Positions 15,322 to 22,196 of a DNA stretch of 25,582 bases are shown here, in pieces. The position numbers and the translations under genes are program-made. Source of the stretch: AWTP1-13 sp035253505 (GTDB lineage Bacteria > Pseudomonadota > Alphaproteobacteria > Rhizobiales > Hyphomicrobiaceae); contig DATFCC010000058.1 of assembly GCA_035253505.1 (NCBI GenBank), forward strand, positions 1-25,582, written 5' to 3'. Every line of letters starts with the position of its first letter. Position 1 is the stretch's first letter. Below the pieces are notes generated by a model, which saw only the letters and a list, made by a program, of their open reading frames with translations, was not told the DNA's origin and searched no databases.

Positions 15322-16596
15322 TCAGCGGGCCGACACGTCGCCGGCCGGTATCACTGCGTCCTGCTGCTTGGCTTTCCTGCCGCGCAGGGAGACCGTCTCC
15401 CACACCGCGACGACGACGAGCACCAGCGTCGTAAGTGCGCTGAGCGCCAGCGGTTGCAGGCCGGGCGCGAACGGGATCAGCAAGGCGAGAAAACCGAGCC
15501 CGGCGAGGTGCGAGAGGGCCGGCCGGTCCGCCGTCAGCCTCTTGAACACAAGGTTGCCCAGGAGATACAGCGCCGGCGCTGCCAATAGCGTGGCACCTGT
15601 CTTGAGGTCCATATGACCGGCCGGGTGGGATAGCACAAGCTCGTCGCCCACCGCCGCGACGATGATGCCAGCGACCATCGGCAGATGCATATAGGTGTAG
15701 GCGATGCGTGCAAGGCGGCCGGGATCTCTCGAGCGGCTGATCCGCTCGCTGGCCGCCTCGGCGCCGATATTGAAGTAGAGCCACCACATGGCGACGCTGC
15801 CGACGAATGAGACGGCGAAGGCGACGACCGTGGCCGGCGCCCACGTCAGCTCGGCAAACTTGGCGCCGATCACCACGATCGACTCGCCGAGCCCGATGAG
15901 AACGAACAGGCCGCACCGCTCGGCGATATGGCTGCCCGAGATGTCCCAATCGGCCGTGGTCGAGCGACCGAGCCCGGGTGTCCAGAACCCCAGCGAGGGC
16001 GAAATGTATTCGATCAGAAGGGCCACGCCCCAGAGCCAGAGCCTGCCGTCGGCCTCGGCGAAGGCGCCGGCCAGCCAGAACAACGCCGACAGCGCGAGCC
16101 AGGCGTTGATGCGCTGGAAATTGCGATAGTTGCCGGGGCTGGTGCGCCGCAACGCCCACATCACGAACAGGCTGCGGCCGAGCTGCATGGACACGTAGGC
16201 GCAAGCGAAGGCCGGCCCCCTGCCATCGAAGGCCTTGGGGATGGAGGTGGAGAGCACGAGGCCCGCAAGCATCAACGCGAACAGCATCAGCCGCACGGCC
16301 GTCTTGTCGGGGTCCAGCCAGTTGGTCACCCAGGAGGTGTAGATCCACACCCACCACACCGCCATCAGCAGCAGCGCCGTCTCGGTCACGCCACGCGGCG
16401 AGAAGTGCGCAAGGAGCGAATGGGAAAGTTGCGTAACCGCAAAGACGAAGACCAGGTCGAAGAAGAGCTCGACCGACGTGACCTTGCCGCCCCCCTCACC
16501 GTCCCGATCACGCAGAAGACTGCCATGGCTCATCGTCATGACCGTGTGTGCACGCCCGCCGTCGGCCATGCCTTCGGCGCGGACAGGTTCGCCCAT
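15322..16596 (-). CDS. Low temperature requirement protein A (LtrA) family membrane protein
   Basis: A 424-residue inner-membrane protein with many helices. The hallmark KVTSVELFFDLVFVFAVTQLSHSL lies near residues 38-61, followed by LLMAVWWVWIYTSWVTNWLDP and a central LFVLIGLGESIVVIGAKFAEL, all diagnostic of the LtrA family. The name comes from a Listeria locus needed for growth in the cold. The biochemical activity is not established. The start is uncertain: 16596 leaves a 22-nt gap to the SIMPL gene, but ATGs at 16569, 16539 and 16533 are possible, and the last two give the short SHGSLLRDRDGEG leader usual for the family. It is the middle gene of a minus-strand operon. Confidence 0.9.
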   Translation of the reverse strand: MGEPVRAEGMADGGRAHTVMTMSHGSLLRDRDGEGGGKVTSVELFFDLVFVFAVTQLSHSLLAHFSPRGVTETALLLMAVWWVWIYTSWVTNWLDPDKTAVRLMLFALMLAGLVLSTSIPKAFDGRGPAFACAYVSMQLGRSLFVMWALRRTSPGNYRNFQRINAWLALSALFWLAGAFAEADGRLWLWGVALLIEYISPSLGFWTPGLGRSTTADWDISGSHIAERCGLFVLIGLGESIVVIGAKFAELTWAPATVVAFAVSFVGSVAMWWLYFNIGAEAASERISRSRDPGRLARIAYTYMHLPMVAGIIVAAVGDELVLSHPAGHMDLKTGATLLAAPALYLLGNLVFKRLTADRPALSHLAGLGFLALLIPFAPGLQPLALSALTTLVLVVVAVWETVSLRGRKAKQQDAVIPAGDVSAR

Positions 16597-16618
16597 GAAT
16601 TTGGCAGCGGAGCTGGCG

Positions 16619-17335
16619 CTAGCGCAAGGCGTAGGTGACGTGCACCTCGATGGTCAGCGTCCGCGTTCCGGGCTCGATCGGCACCGCGCCGGCCATGGCG
16701 GCACGAGCCATGGGCATCGGGCGCGGGCCGTCACCGGCCTCCTCGGCGATGCGCAGCACCTCGCCCAACTGCACCCCGGCGGCGGCCGCGTAGAGCTCTG
16801 CCCTCCGCCTGGCGCTGGCGACCGCCTCCTTGCGCGCATCGTCCAGCAACGCCTCGGGATTGGTGACATCGAAGGCGACGCCGCCCATCTGGTTGGCGCC
16901 CAGCGCTATGGCGCCATCCAGGATCTCGCCCAGACGCTTCACGTCGCGCACGGTGAGGCGCACCTGGTTGACGACGCGGTAACCGCTGATAGTCGCCGGC
17001 TTGCCGTCCTTCGCCTGCGCATAGCGCGGCTCGACGTTGATCGAGGAGGTCTGGATATCCTTCGCCGCAACGCCGAACGCCTTCAGGCCGTCGATCAGCT
17101 TGACCATGATCGTACTGTTGCGGGCGAGCGCATCCTTCGCCGTTTCAGCCTCGACCACGACCCCCGCGCTGACCTGGGCGATATCGGGATCTGCCGCCAC
17201 ACGCCCGGTGCCGGTGACACTAACGGTGCGCCCGCTCGGAGAATTCGCATCCGCTGCCATCACCATCCTCGCCTGGAGGAAAACCATCCCGGCAAGCACC
17301 CCGGCCGCCAGCAGCCATCTACATAGTGCGCTCAT
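16619..17335 (-). CDS. SIMPL domain (DUF541) periplasmic protein
   Basis: A 238-residue protein with a signal peptide: a positive start (MSALCRW), a hydrophobic core LLAAGVLAGMVFL and a probable cleavage after AMA near residue 27. It should therefore be exported to the periplasm. The SIMPL/DUF541 pattern follows: VSVTGTGRVAADPDIAQVSAGV, then the central LKAFGVAAKDIQTSSINVEPRY and YRVVNQVRLTVRDVKRLGEILD, ending in strand residues LTIEVHVTYALR. Members have been linked to oxidative stress tolerance and outer-membrane or channel-like assemblies. The reaction is unknown. The start at 17335 was chosen because GAGG lies 7 nt ahead and it begins the signal peptide. An open frame reaching back to 17596 runs through the tRNA gene and is rejected. 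It heads the LtrA operon. Confidence 0.9.
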   Translation of the reverse strand: MSALCRWLLAAGVLAGMVFLQARMVMAADANSPSGRTVSVTGTGRVAADPDIAQVSAGVVVEAETAKDALARNSTIMVKLIDGLKAFGVAAKDIQTSSINVEPRYAQAKDGKPATISGYRVVNQVRLTVRDVKRLGEILDGAIALGANQMGGVAFDVTNPEALLDDARKEAVASARRRAELYAAAAGVQLGEVLRIAEEAGDGPRPMPMARAAMAGAVPIEPGTRTLTIEVHVTYALR

Positions 17336-17463
17336 GATCGACCTCGCAATCCCGGCCGCGATCCACCCCGATGACAGCGCATATGTTTGTCCGAACCATG
17401 CCCGACGGAAGGCCTGCACTCCCGCCGCGAATGATGCTACAGAGGCGGCGCCCGCCCGGCGGC

Positions 17464-17539
17464 GGGCCCGTAGCTCAATGGTTAGAGCCGGCGGCTCATA
17501 ACCGTCTGGTTGCAGGTTCGAGTCCTGCCGGGCCCACCA
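17464..17539 (+). tRNA. tRNA with CAU anticodon, probably tRNA-Ile2 (lysidine type)
   Basis: A 76-nt cloverleaf with encoded CCA. The acceptor stem GGGCCCG pairs perfectly with CGGGCCC, discriminator A. The D arm is GCTC-AATGGTTA-GAGC. The anticodon stem GGCGG/CCGTC holds loop CTCATAA, anticodon CAT. The T arm GCAGG-TTCGAGT-CCTGC is complete. CAT may mean elongator Met or the AUA-reading Ile2 that TilS converts to lysidine. The short D-loop and the GGCGRCTCATAAYCG context look more like bacterial ileX-type genes than metT-type. It is not initiator, since the first pair is G-C and the stem lacks the three G-C pairs next to the loop. Confidence 0.93.
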
Positions 17540-17713
17540 CGCCTCCCGACGCTCTGATCCCCGCATACGAGTGGACGAGCTACGCCCTGGGGGCAATGGT
17601 CATTGGCACCCTCCCTCGCGTAGGCTTCCCCTTCGCTGCCGCCGTGGGTGCCGCAGGTGCGCATCGGCGGCGCTGCAGCGCGTCATCCTCCTGCATCCCG
17701 AAGAGGTACGTTC

Positions 17714-18049
17714 ATGACCGTGAAGCCGACCCCGCCGTCCCCGGCGCGCGACAAGGTGCGCGCCGTGGTGCCGAAGCTCATCGACCTGACCGAGAAGGTG
17801 CTGTTCGGCGATGTTTGGGAGCGCCCCGGGCTGTCGAAACGCGACCGCAGCCTCATCACCTGCGCGGCGCTCGTCGCGCTCAACCGCACCGAGCAGCTCA
17901 AGGGCCATCTGGAGCGCGCGCTCAACAATGGCGTCACGCCGGACGAGATTGGCGAGCTCATCACGCATCTGGCATTCTACGGTGGCTGGCCGGTGGCCAT
18001 GTCAGGCGCGCTGGTCGCCAAGGACGTGCTCGAGAAGCACAAGAAATAA
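17714..18049 (+). CDS. Carboxymuconolactone decarboxylase family protein
   Basis: A 111-residue all-helical protein of the AhpD/carboxymuconolactone decarboxylase fold, predicted cytosolic. Matching segments are VLFGDVWERPGLSKRDRSLITCAALVALNR, then LKGHLERALNNGVTPDEIGELITHLAFYGGWPVAMSGA. It lacks the Cys-x-x-Cys pair of AhpD peroxidase reductants, so it belongs to the decarboxylase-like branch. That branch includes true gamma-carboxymuconolactone decarboxylases and many enzymes of unknown substrate. GAAGAGG precedes ATG. The NIPSNAP gene starts 22 nt after its stop and the flavin monooxygenase gene 22 nt after that, which indicates a three-gene catabolic operon. No other beta-ketoadipate genes are present, so the classical pathway role is doubtful. 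Confidence 0.88.
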   Translation: MTVKPTPPSPARDKVRAVVPKLIDLTEKVLFGDVWERPGLSKRDRSLITCAALVALNRTEQLKGHLERALNNGVTPDEIGELITHLAFYGGWPVAMSGALVAKDVLEKHKK

Positions 18050-18071
18050 TCGCGATTGAAGGAGGAGACAG

Positions 18072-18398
18072 ATGGCCCTCTACGAGCTCAGAACCTACAC
18101 GCTCTATGTCGGCAAGATGGGCGAGGCGACCAAGCTCTACCAGGAGCTCGGCTTTCCGGCGCTGCACAAGGGCGGGCATGACAAGAAGCTGGTCGGCTAC
18201 TTCCAGGGCGACACCGGCACGATCAATCAGATCGTCCATCTTTGGAAGTTCGACGACGATGCGGACCGGCGCAAGCACTGGGCAGGCGTATTCGCCAACA
18301 AGGACTTCGTTGAAGGTTTCGCCTCCAGGTTCCGGCCGCTCGTCATGTCGCAGGAGGTGAAGCTTCTCACGGCCGCACCCTGGGGCCCGCATCCCTGA
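18072..18398 (+). CDS. NIPSNAP family protein
   Basis: A 108-residue protein with a dimeric alpha-beta barrel (ferredoxin-like) pattern. The opening MALYELRTYTLYVGKMGEATKLYQELGFPAL and the later IVHLWKFDDDADRRKHWAGVFANKDFVEGF are typical of NIPSNAP proteins. These small proteins are frequent in bacterial catabolic operons, but their chemistry is seldom known. A very good ribosome site (AAGGAGGAGACAG) lies directly ahead of ATG. It is flanked by the decarboxylase-like gene (22 nt) and the monooxygenase gene (22 nt), so it probably acts on, or protects, an intermediate of the same short pathway. It is predicted cytosolic. Confidence 0.88.
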   Translation: MALYELRTYTLYVGKMGEATKLYQELGFPALHKGGHDKKLVGYFQGDTGTINQIVHLWKFDDDADRRKHWAGVFANKDFVEGFASRFRPLVMSQEVKLLTAAPWGPHP

Positions 18399-18420
18399 CA
18401 GGCAGCGAGAGAGACGCCCC

Positions 18421-19761
18421 ATGAAGCGGAGGCGGATGCATATCGGGATGTCCATACGCGGCCTGGGGTATCACCCCGCCGCCTGGCGGCATCCCGACGT
18501 GCCCGCCGACGGCACCTTGCGCTTCGACCACTACGCACGCAGTGCGCAGGCGGCCGAGCGCGGCAAGTGCGATCTCATATTTTTCGCCGATGGCATCGGC
18601 ATCCGGGAACGCGACGTGCCGCGCGGCTCGCTCGCACGATCGGGCTACGAGATCGTCGAGATGGAGCCTTTGACGCTCCTGCCGGCGCTGGCCGTGGTGA
18701 CGAAGCACATCGGCCTCGTCACCACCGCTTCCACCACCTACAACGAGCCCTACAACATCGCCCGCAAGTTTGCCACGCTCGACCTCATCAGCAACGGTCG
18801 CGCAGGCTGGAACGTCGTCACCTCCTGGTCCGAAGCGGAGGCGAAGAACTTCAATCGCGAACAGCATGTCGACTACGACACGCGCTACTCACGCGCTGCC
18901 GAGTTCGTGGATGTGGTGCGGGGGCTCTGGGACAGCTGGGAGGAGGGCGCCTTTCCCTTCGACAAGCAGTCCGGCCGGTTCTTCGACGAATCCAAGATGC
19001 ACGTGCTGGACCACAAGGGGACGTTCTTCTCCGTGCGCGGGCCTCTGAACGTCGGGTGCCTGCCCCAGGTTCATCCCGTCATCGTTCAGGCCGGCGCATC
19101 CGAGCAGGGACGGGAGCTCGCCGCCGCGACGGCCGACCTCGTCTACTCGATCGCACCATCCAAGGAGATTGCCCGGAGCTTCTACGCAGACGTCAAGGGG
19201 CGTCTGGCACGGCACGGGCGCGGCCCCGAGGAGTTGAAGATCCTGCCGGCGCTACGGCCAGTGGTGGGCAGGACAGCGGCCGAAGCCCGGATGAAGTTCG
19301 ATACGTTGCAGGAGCTGCTCGATCCGCTCGTCGGCCTGGCGCGGCTCAACCAGACCTTTGGCGACCTTTCCGCTTACCCCCTCGACGGCCCCGTTCCCCT
19401 CGACAAGCTCGGGCCGGCCGAGCTGCGCAGCATCAGCTCGCAACTGCTCGAGCGCGTCAGGCGCGAGAACCCCACCATCCGCCAGCTCTACCAGCAGGTG
19501 GCCGGCATGGGCGGCTTCTGCCTGATCGGGACGGCGGCCGAGATCGTCGACACCATGCAGGACTGGTTCGAGAACGATGCCTGCGACGGCTTCAACATCA
19601 CGCCCACCCACCTGCCCGGCGGGTGCGAGGACTTCGTGGAGATGATCACGCCGGAGCTGCAGCGCCGCGGCCTGTTCCGCACGGAATACGAAGGCAAGAC
19701 CCTGCGCGAGAACCTTGGCCTCAGGAAACCCAGCAATCGTCATGCGCCACGCCGCGCGTGA
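18421..19761 (+). CDS. LLM class flavin-dependent monooxygenase, NtaA/SnaA/DszA type
   Basis: A 446-residue TIM-barrel flavin monooxygenase. The NtaA/SnaA/DszA branch uses FMNH2 supplied by a separate reductase to oxidise small organics such as aminopolycarboxylates, sulfones or sulfur heterocycles. Branch signatures are LGLVTTASTTYNEPYNIARKFATLD-like residues near 99-121, SNGRAGWNVVTSW near 124-136, then NFNREQHVDYDTRYSRAAEFVDVVRGLWDSW and the late GTAAEIVDTMQDWFENDACDGFNI. The length is normal. No flavin reductase gene lies in the window, so the partner must come from elsewhere. It is the last gene of the decarboxylase/NIPSNAP/monooxygenase operon. The substrate cannot be predicted. Confidence 0.92.
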   Translation: MKRRRMHIGMSIRGLGYHPAAWRHPDVPADGTLRFDHYARSAQAAERGKCDLIFFADGIGIRERDVPRGSLARSGYEIVEMEPLTLLPALAVVTKHIGLVTTASTTYNEPYNIARKFATLDLISNGRAGWNVVTSWSEAEAKNFNREQHVDYDTRYSRAAEFVDVVRGLWDSWEEGAFPFDKQSGRFFDESKMHVLDHKGTFFSVRGPLNVGCLPQVHPVIVQAGASEQGRELAAATADLVYSIAPSKEIARSFYADVKGRLARHGRGPEELKILPALRPVVGRTAAEARMKFDTLQELLDPLVGLARLNQTFGDLSAYPLDGPVPLDKLGPAELRSISSQLLERVRRENPTIRQLYQQVAGMGGFCLIGTAAEIVDTMQDWFENDACDGFNITPTHLPGGCEDFVEMITPELQRRGLFRTEYEGKTLRENLGLRKPSNRHAPRRA

Positions 19762-19990
19762 GGCGCAGGCCGTAAGGCTTCCCCGCCCCAGCTTTGCCCT
19801 CGCGTTCCGCAGGTGATAAAGAACCCGCACGGCCGCGAAGACGCCGCCTCGGCACGAGCCGGTCGCGGGGCGTCGTGCATCGGTCCTGGCGAATATCATC
19901 AGCGCGCATGGGAGATCGACGATCGGCCAAGCGGAAGCCATTTCCCGCCCGACCGGCCACCCAGCATCGCCTGCACGCGAGCCTGCCCCT

Positions 19991-21028
19991 GTGTCAGCCC
20001 CCCTCACAGCCCTGCTTCTGAGCGACGGCAAGCCGGGCCACTATCACCAGGCGGAGGGGGTGATTGCAGCCATCGCGCGCAAGCGCCCGGTGACCACCAT
20101 CCGTCTCGACATCGGTCGGCGCTTCCTCATGCCGACACGCCTCTTGCTCGATCTGGTAAACCGGGGCGCCTCCCCCGCGGTGGTCCTGCGCCTCGGCTAC
20201 GGCATCTCTGCCGCGACGCTCCAACCCGCGGACGTCATCGTCTCGGCGGGCGGCGAGACGCTGGCCGCCAATGCGGCGGCGGCGCGCGCCCTGGGTGCAG
20301 CCAACATCTTCTGTGGACGCTTGCGCCGTCTCGACCCCGACCATGTGAAGCTCGCCATCGTCTCGCTCGAACGCTACGGCAAGTTGCCCAACCATCTGGT
20401 CACCCTGCCGCCGTCGGCCATCGAGCCGGCGCGGGCACGCAAGTTCACTACCCGATTGGGTTTGGGAAATGCCCCGTCGCGCGTGGGCGTGCTGGTGGGC
20501 GGCGACTCGGGAGCCCACCGATATACGGAAGAGGATTGGCGCCAGCTCACGCAGTTCCTGCAGGACGCCCATCAGGCGCACGGCATCCGTTGGCTCGTCG
20601 CGACCTCGCGGCGCTCGGGAGCTGCCATCAGCGATGCGCTGGCGGCACTGGCGGTGGACGGGCGCAGCGGGCTCGAAACCTTCATCGATTTCCGTACGGC
20701 AGGTCCGGGCACGCTGGCGCAGATCTTCGCCGAAGCAGATGCGCTGCTGTGCACCGATGATTCGACCATGATGCTTTCCGAGGCCGTGAGTGCCGGCCTG
20801 CCCGCCGTCTCCGTCGCTCCGGCACACACCCGCCTCGAGCCGCGCGAGGCCGAATACCGCCAGTTCCTCGTCAACCAGGGATGGATGCAGGCGCTGCCCC
20901 TGACCCGGCTCTCGCCGGATAGCTTTCTCGCGGCTCTCGACCGGATCGTGCCGCGCACGGGCAGCCATCTGGATGAACTCGCGGCAGCCATCGGCGAGCG
21001 CCTGCCGCAACTTTTCGTCGATCCATGA
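19991..21028 (+). CDS. ELM1/GtrOC1-family putative glycosyltransferase
   Basis: A 345-residue protein of the mitochondrial-fission ELM1-like family, which in bacteria is described as a putative glycosyltransferase of GT-B type. Signatures are LLLSDGKPGHYHQAEGVIAAI at about 9-29, the central VGVLVGGDSGAHRYTEEDW, and the C-terminal EADALLCTDDSTMMLSEAVSAGLPAVSVAP, which looks like a nucleotide-sugar site. The start is GTG at 19991, preceded by weak ribosome signals. The 229 nt upstream hold no supported gene. Its stop overlaps the ATG of the radical SAM gene by 4 nt (ATGA), so translation of the two is probably coupled. The acceptor substrate is unknown. Confidence 0.87.
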   Translation: MSAPLTALLLSDGKPGHYHQAEGVIAAIARKRPVTTIRLDIGRRFLMPTRLLLDLVNRGASPAVVLRLGYGISAATLQPADVIVSAGGETLAANAAAARALGAANIFCGRLRRLDPDHVKLAIVSLERYGKLPNHLVTLPPSAIEPARARKFTTRLGLGNAPSRVGVLVGGDSGAHRYTEEDWRQLTQFLQDAHQAHGIRWLVATSRRSGAAISDALAALAVDGRSGLETFIDFRTAGPGTLAQIFAEADALLCTDDSTMMLSEAVSAGLPAVSVAPAHTRLEPREAEYRQFLVNQGWMQALPLTRLSPDSFLAALDRIVPRTGSHLDELAAAIGERLPQLFVDP

Positions 21029-22068
21029 CGCGGCCCGGCCGAACGCTTCGCTCCCTGTCCGCGCTCGGCGATGCCGGGCTGATCGCGGCCGACCGGATCG
21101 AGCCGTTGGCCGCGGTTACCGCGCGCTATGCGGTGGCTGTCACGCCCAGCGTGGCACGTTTGATCGATCGCGCGCGGCCAGACGACCCGATCGCCCGGCA
21201 GTTCATCCCCGATGCCCGTGAGTTGCAGCCGGCGCCGCACGAGGACGCCGACCCGCTGAGCGAGTCGCGATTGTCTCCCGTGCCCGGCATCGTGCACCGC
21301 TATCCCGACCGCGCGCTCCTGAAGCTGACGCACGTCTGCCCGGTCTACTGCCGCTTCTGCTTCCGCAGGGAGGTGGTGGGTCCAAGCGGCCCGCAGGCAC
21401 TGTCCGGCAAGGCTCTTGACGCGGCGGTCGCCTATATCGCCGGCGAGCCTCGCATCTGGGAGGTCATCCTGACTGGGGGCGACCCGTTCATGCTGGCGCC
21501 ACGGCGTATCGCCAACGTCACGCGCCGGCTCGCCGCCATCGCCCACGTGAAGGTTTTGCGCTGGCACACGCGCGTGCCCGTCGTCGAGCCGGCCCGGGTG
21601 TCCGATGACCTGGTTGCGGCGCTCGTCTCGCCTCCCATCGCTGTCTACGTTGCCATTCACGCCAACCATCCGCGCGAGCTGACCGAGGAGGCGCGTGCCG
21701 CCTGTGCCCGCCTCGCCGGTGCCGGCATCCCGCTCATCAGCCAGTCCGTGCTGCTCAGGGGCGTCAACGACGATGCCGAGACGCTGACGGCCCTGATGCG
21801 CGCCTTCGTGGAAGCGCGCATCAAGCCGTACTATCTCCACCAACTCGACGCCGCGCCGGGTACCAGTCACTTCCACGTTCCGGTTGCGAAGGGTCAGCGT
21901 CTCATGCGCGCCCTGCGCGGCCGTCTCTCCGGAATCGCCCAGCCCACCTACGTGCTCGACATTCCCGGCGGCCACGGCAAGGTGCCCATCGGCCCAGCGT
22001 ATCTGTCCGGGGACGGTCGCGTCACCGATCCCAACGAGGGGACGCACGACTACCCGGACCGCGGCTAG
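21025..22068 (+). CDS. Lysine 2,3-aminomutase-like radical SAM protein (KamA/EpmB family)
   Basis: A 347-residue radical SAM, PLP-dependent enzyme. The iron-sulfur cluster motif CPVYCRFC gives C105, C109 and C112. The substrate and SAM segments GGDPFMLAP and VYVAIHANHPREL are in place. The end DIPGGHGKVPIG carries K319, the expected PLP-binding Lys. The length matches EpmB, which isomerises lysine to beta-lysine for elongation factor P, rather than the longer fermentative KamA with extra C-terminal domains. No efp or epmA gene is in the window, so the EF-P role is inference. It overlaps the ELM1-family gene by ATGA, and a double-hairpin repeat begins 36 nt after its stop. Confidence 0.9.
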   Translation: MTRPGRTLRSLSALGDAGLIAADRIEPLAAVTARYAVAVTPSVARLIDRARPDDPIARQFIPDARELQPAPHEDADPLSESRLSPVPGIVHRYPDRALLKLTHVCPVYCRFCFRREVVGPSGPQALSGKALDAAVAYIAGEPRIWEVILTGGDPFMLAPRRIANVTRRLAAIAHVKVLRWHTRVPVVEPARVSDDLVAALVSPPIAVYVAIHANHPRELTEEARAACARLAGAGIPLISQSVLLRGVNDDAETLTALMRAFVEARIKPYYLHQLDAAPGTSHFHVPVAKGQRLMRALRGRLSGIAQPTYVLDIPGGHGKVPIGPAYLSGDGRVTDPNEGTHDYPDRG

Positions 22069-22103
22069 CCCCCTCTGCCGCTCTTCTCACCGAGGCGTCG
22101 AGC

Positions 22104-22194
22104 TGTAGGTTGGGTCGAGCGTCAGCGATGACCCAACTCTGGTGGACCATCGCAAGATTGCGTTGGGTCTACGCTCCGCTTGACCCAACCTACA
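22104..22194. repeat. Double-hairpin palindromic repeat between convergent genes
   Basis: The outer ends TGTAGGTTGGGTC (22104-22116) and GACCCAACCTACA (22182-22194) are perfect 13-bp inverted repeats. Two inner copies of the 8-mer (GACCCAAC at 22130-22137, GTTGGGTC at 22162-22169) let each half fold into its own hairpin: 22109-22137 and 22162-22189. The four copies of one 8-mer are typical of REP/BIME-like elements found in many proteobacterial genomes. It lies between the kamA-like gene and the fadJ-like gene, ending 2 nt before the latter's stop codon. It may protect mRNA ends or stop transcription in both directions. Confidence 0.85.
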
Positions 22195-22196
22195 TG

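Noticed and set aside
14927..16357. 476-residue minus-strand open frame over the LtrA region
   Set aside because: It overlaps the LtrA and three-helix protein genes in another frame and has no hydrophobic or family pattern.
17448..17467. GC-rich inverted bases just before the tRNA considered as a terminator or operator
   Set aside because: The pairing shares bases with the tRNA acceptor stem and has no T-run. It is probably chance in very GC-rich sequence.
17336..17596. Upstream extension of the SIMPL gene
   Set aside because: The open frame runs antisense through the tRNA gene, whereas the signal peptide and ribosome site fit a start at 17335.
19813..20760. Long plus-strand frame crossing the start of the ELM1-family gene
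   Set aside because: The translation is low-complexity and in conflict with the strongly conserved ELM1-type frame. The 229-nt gap before that gene holds no gene I can support.
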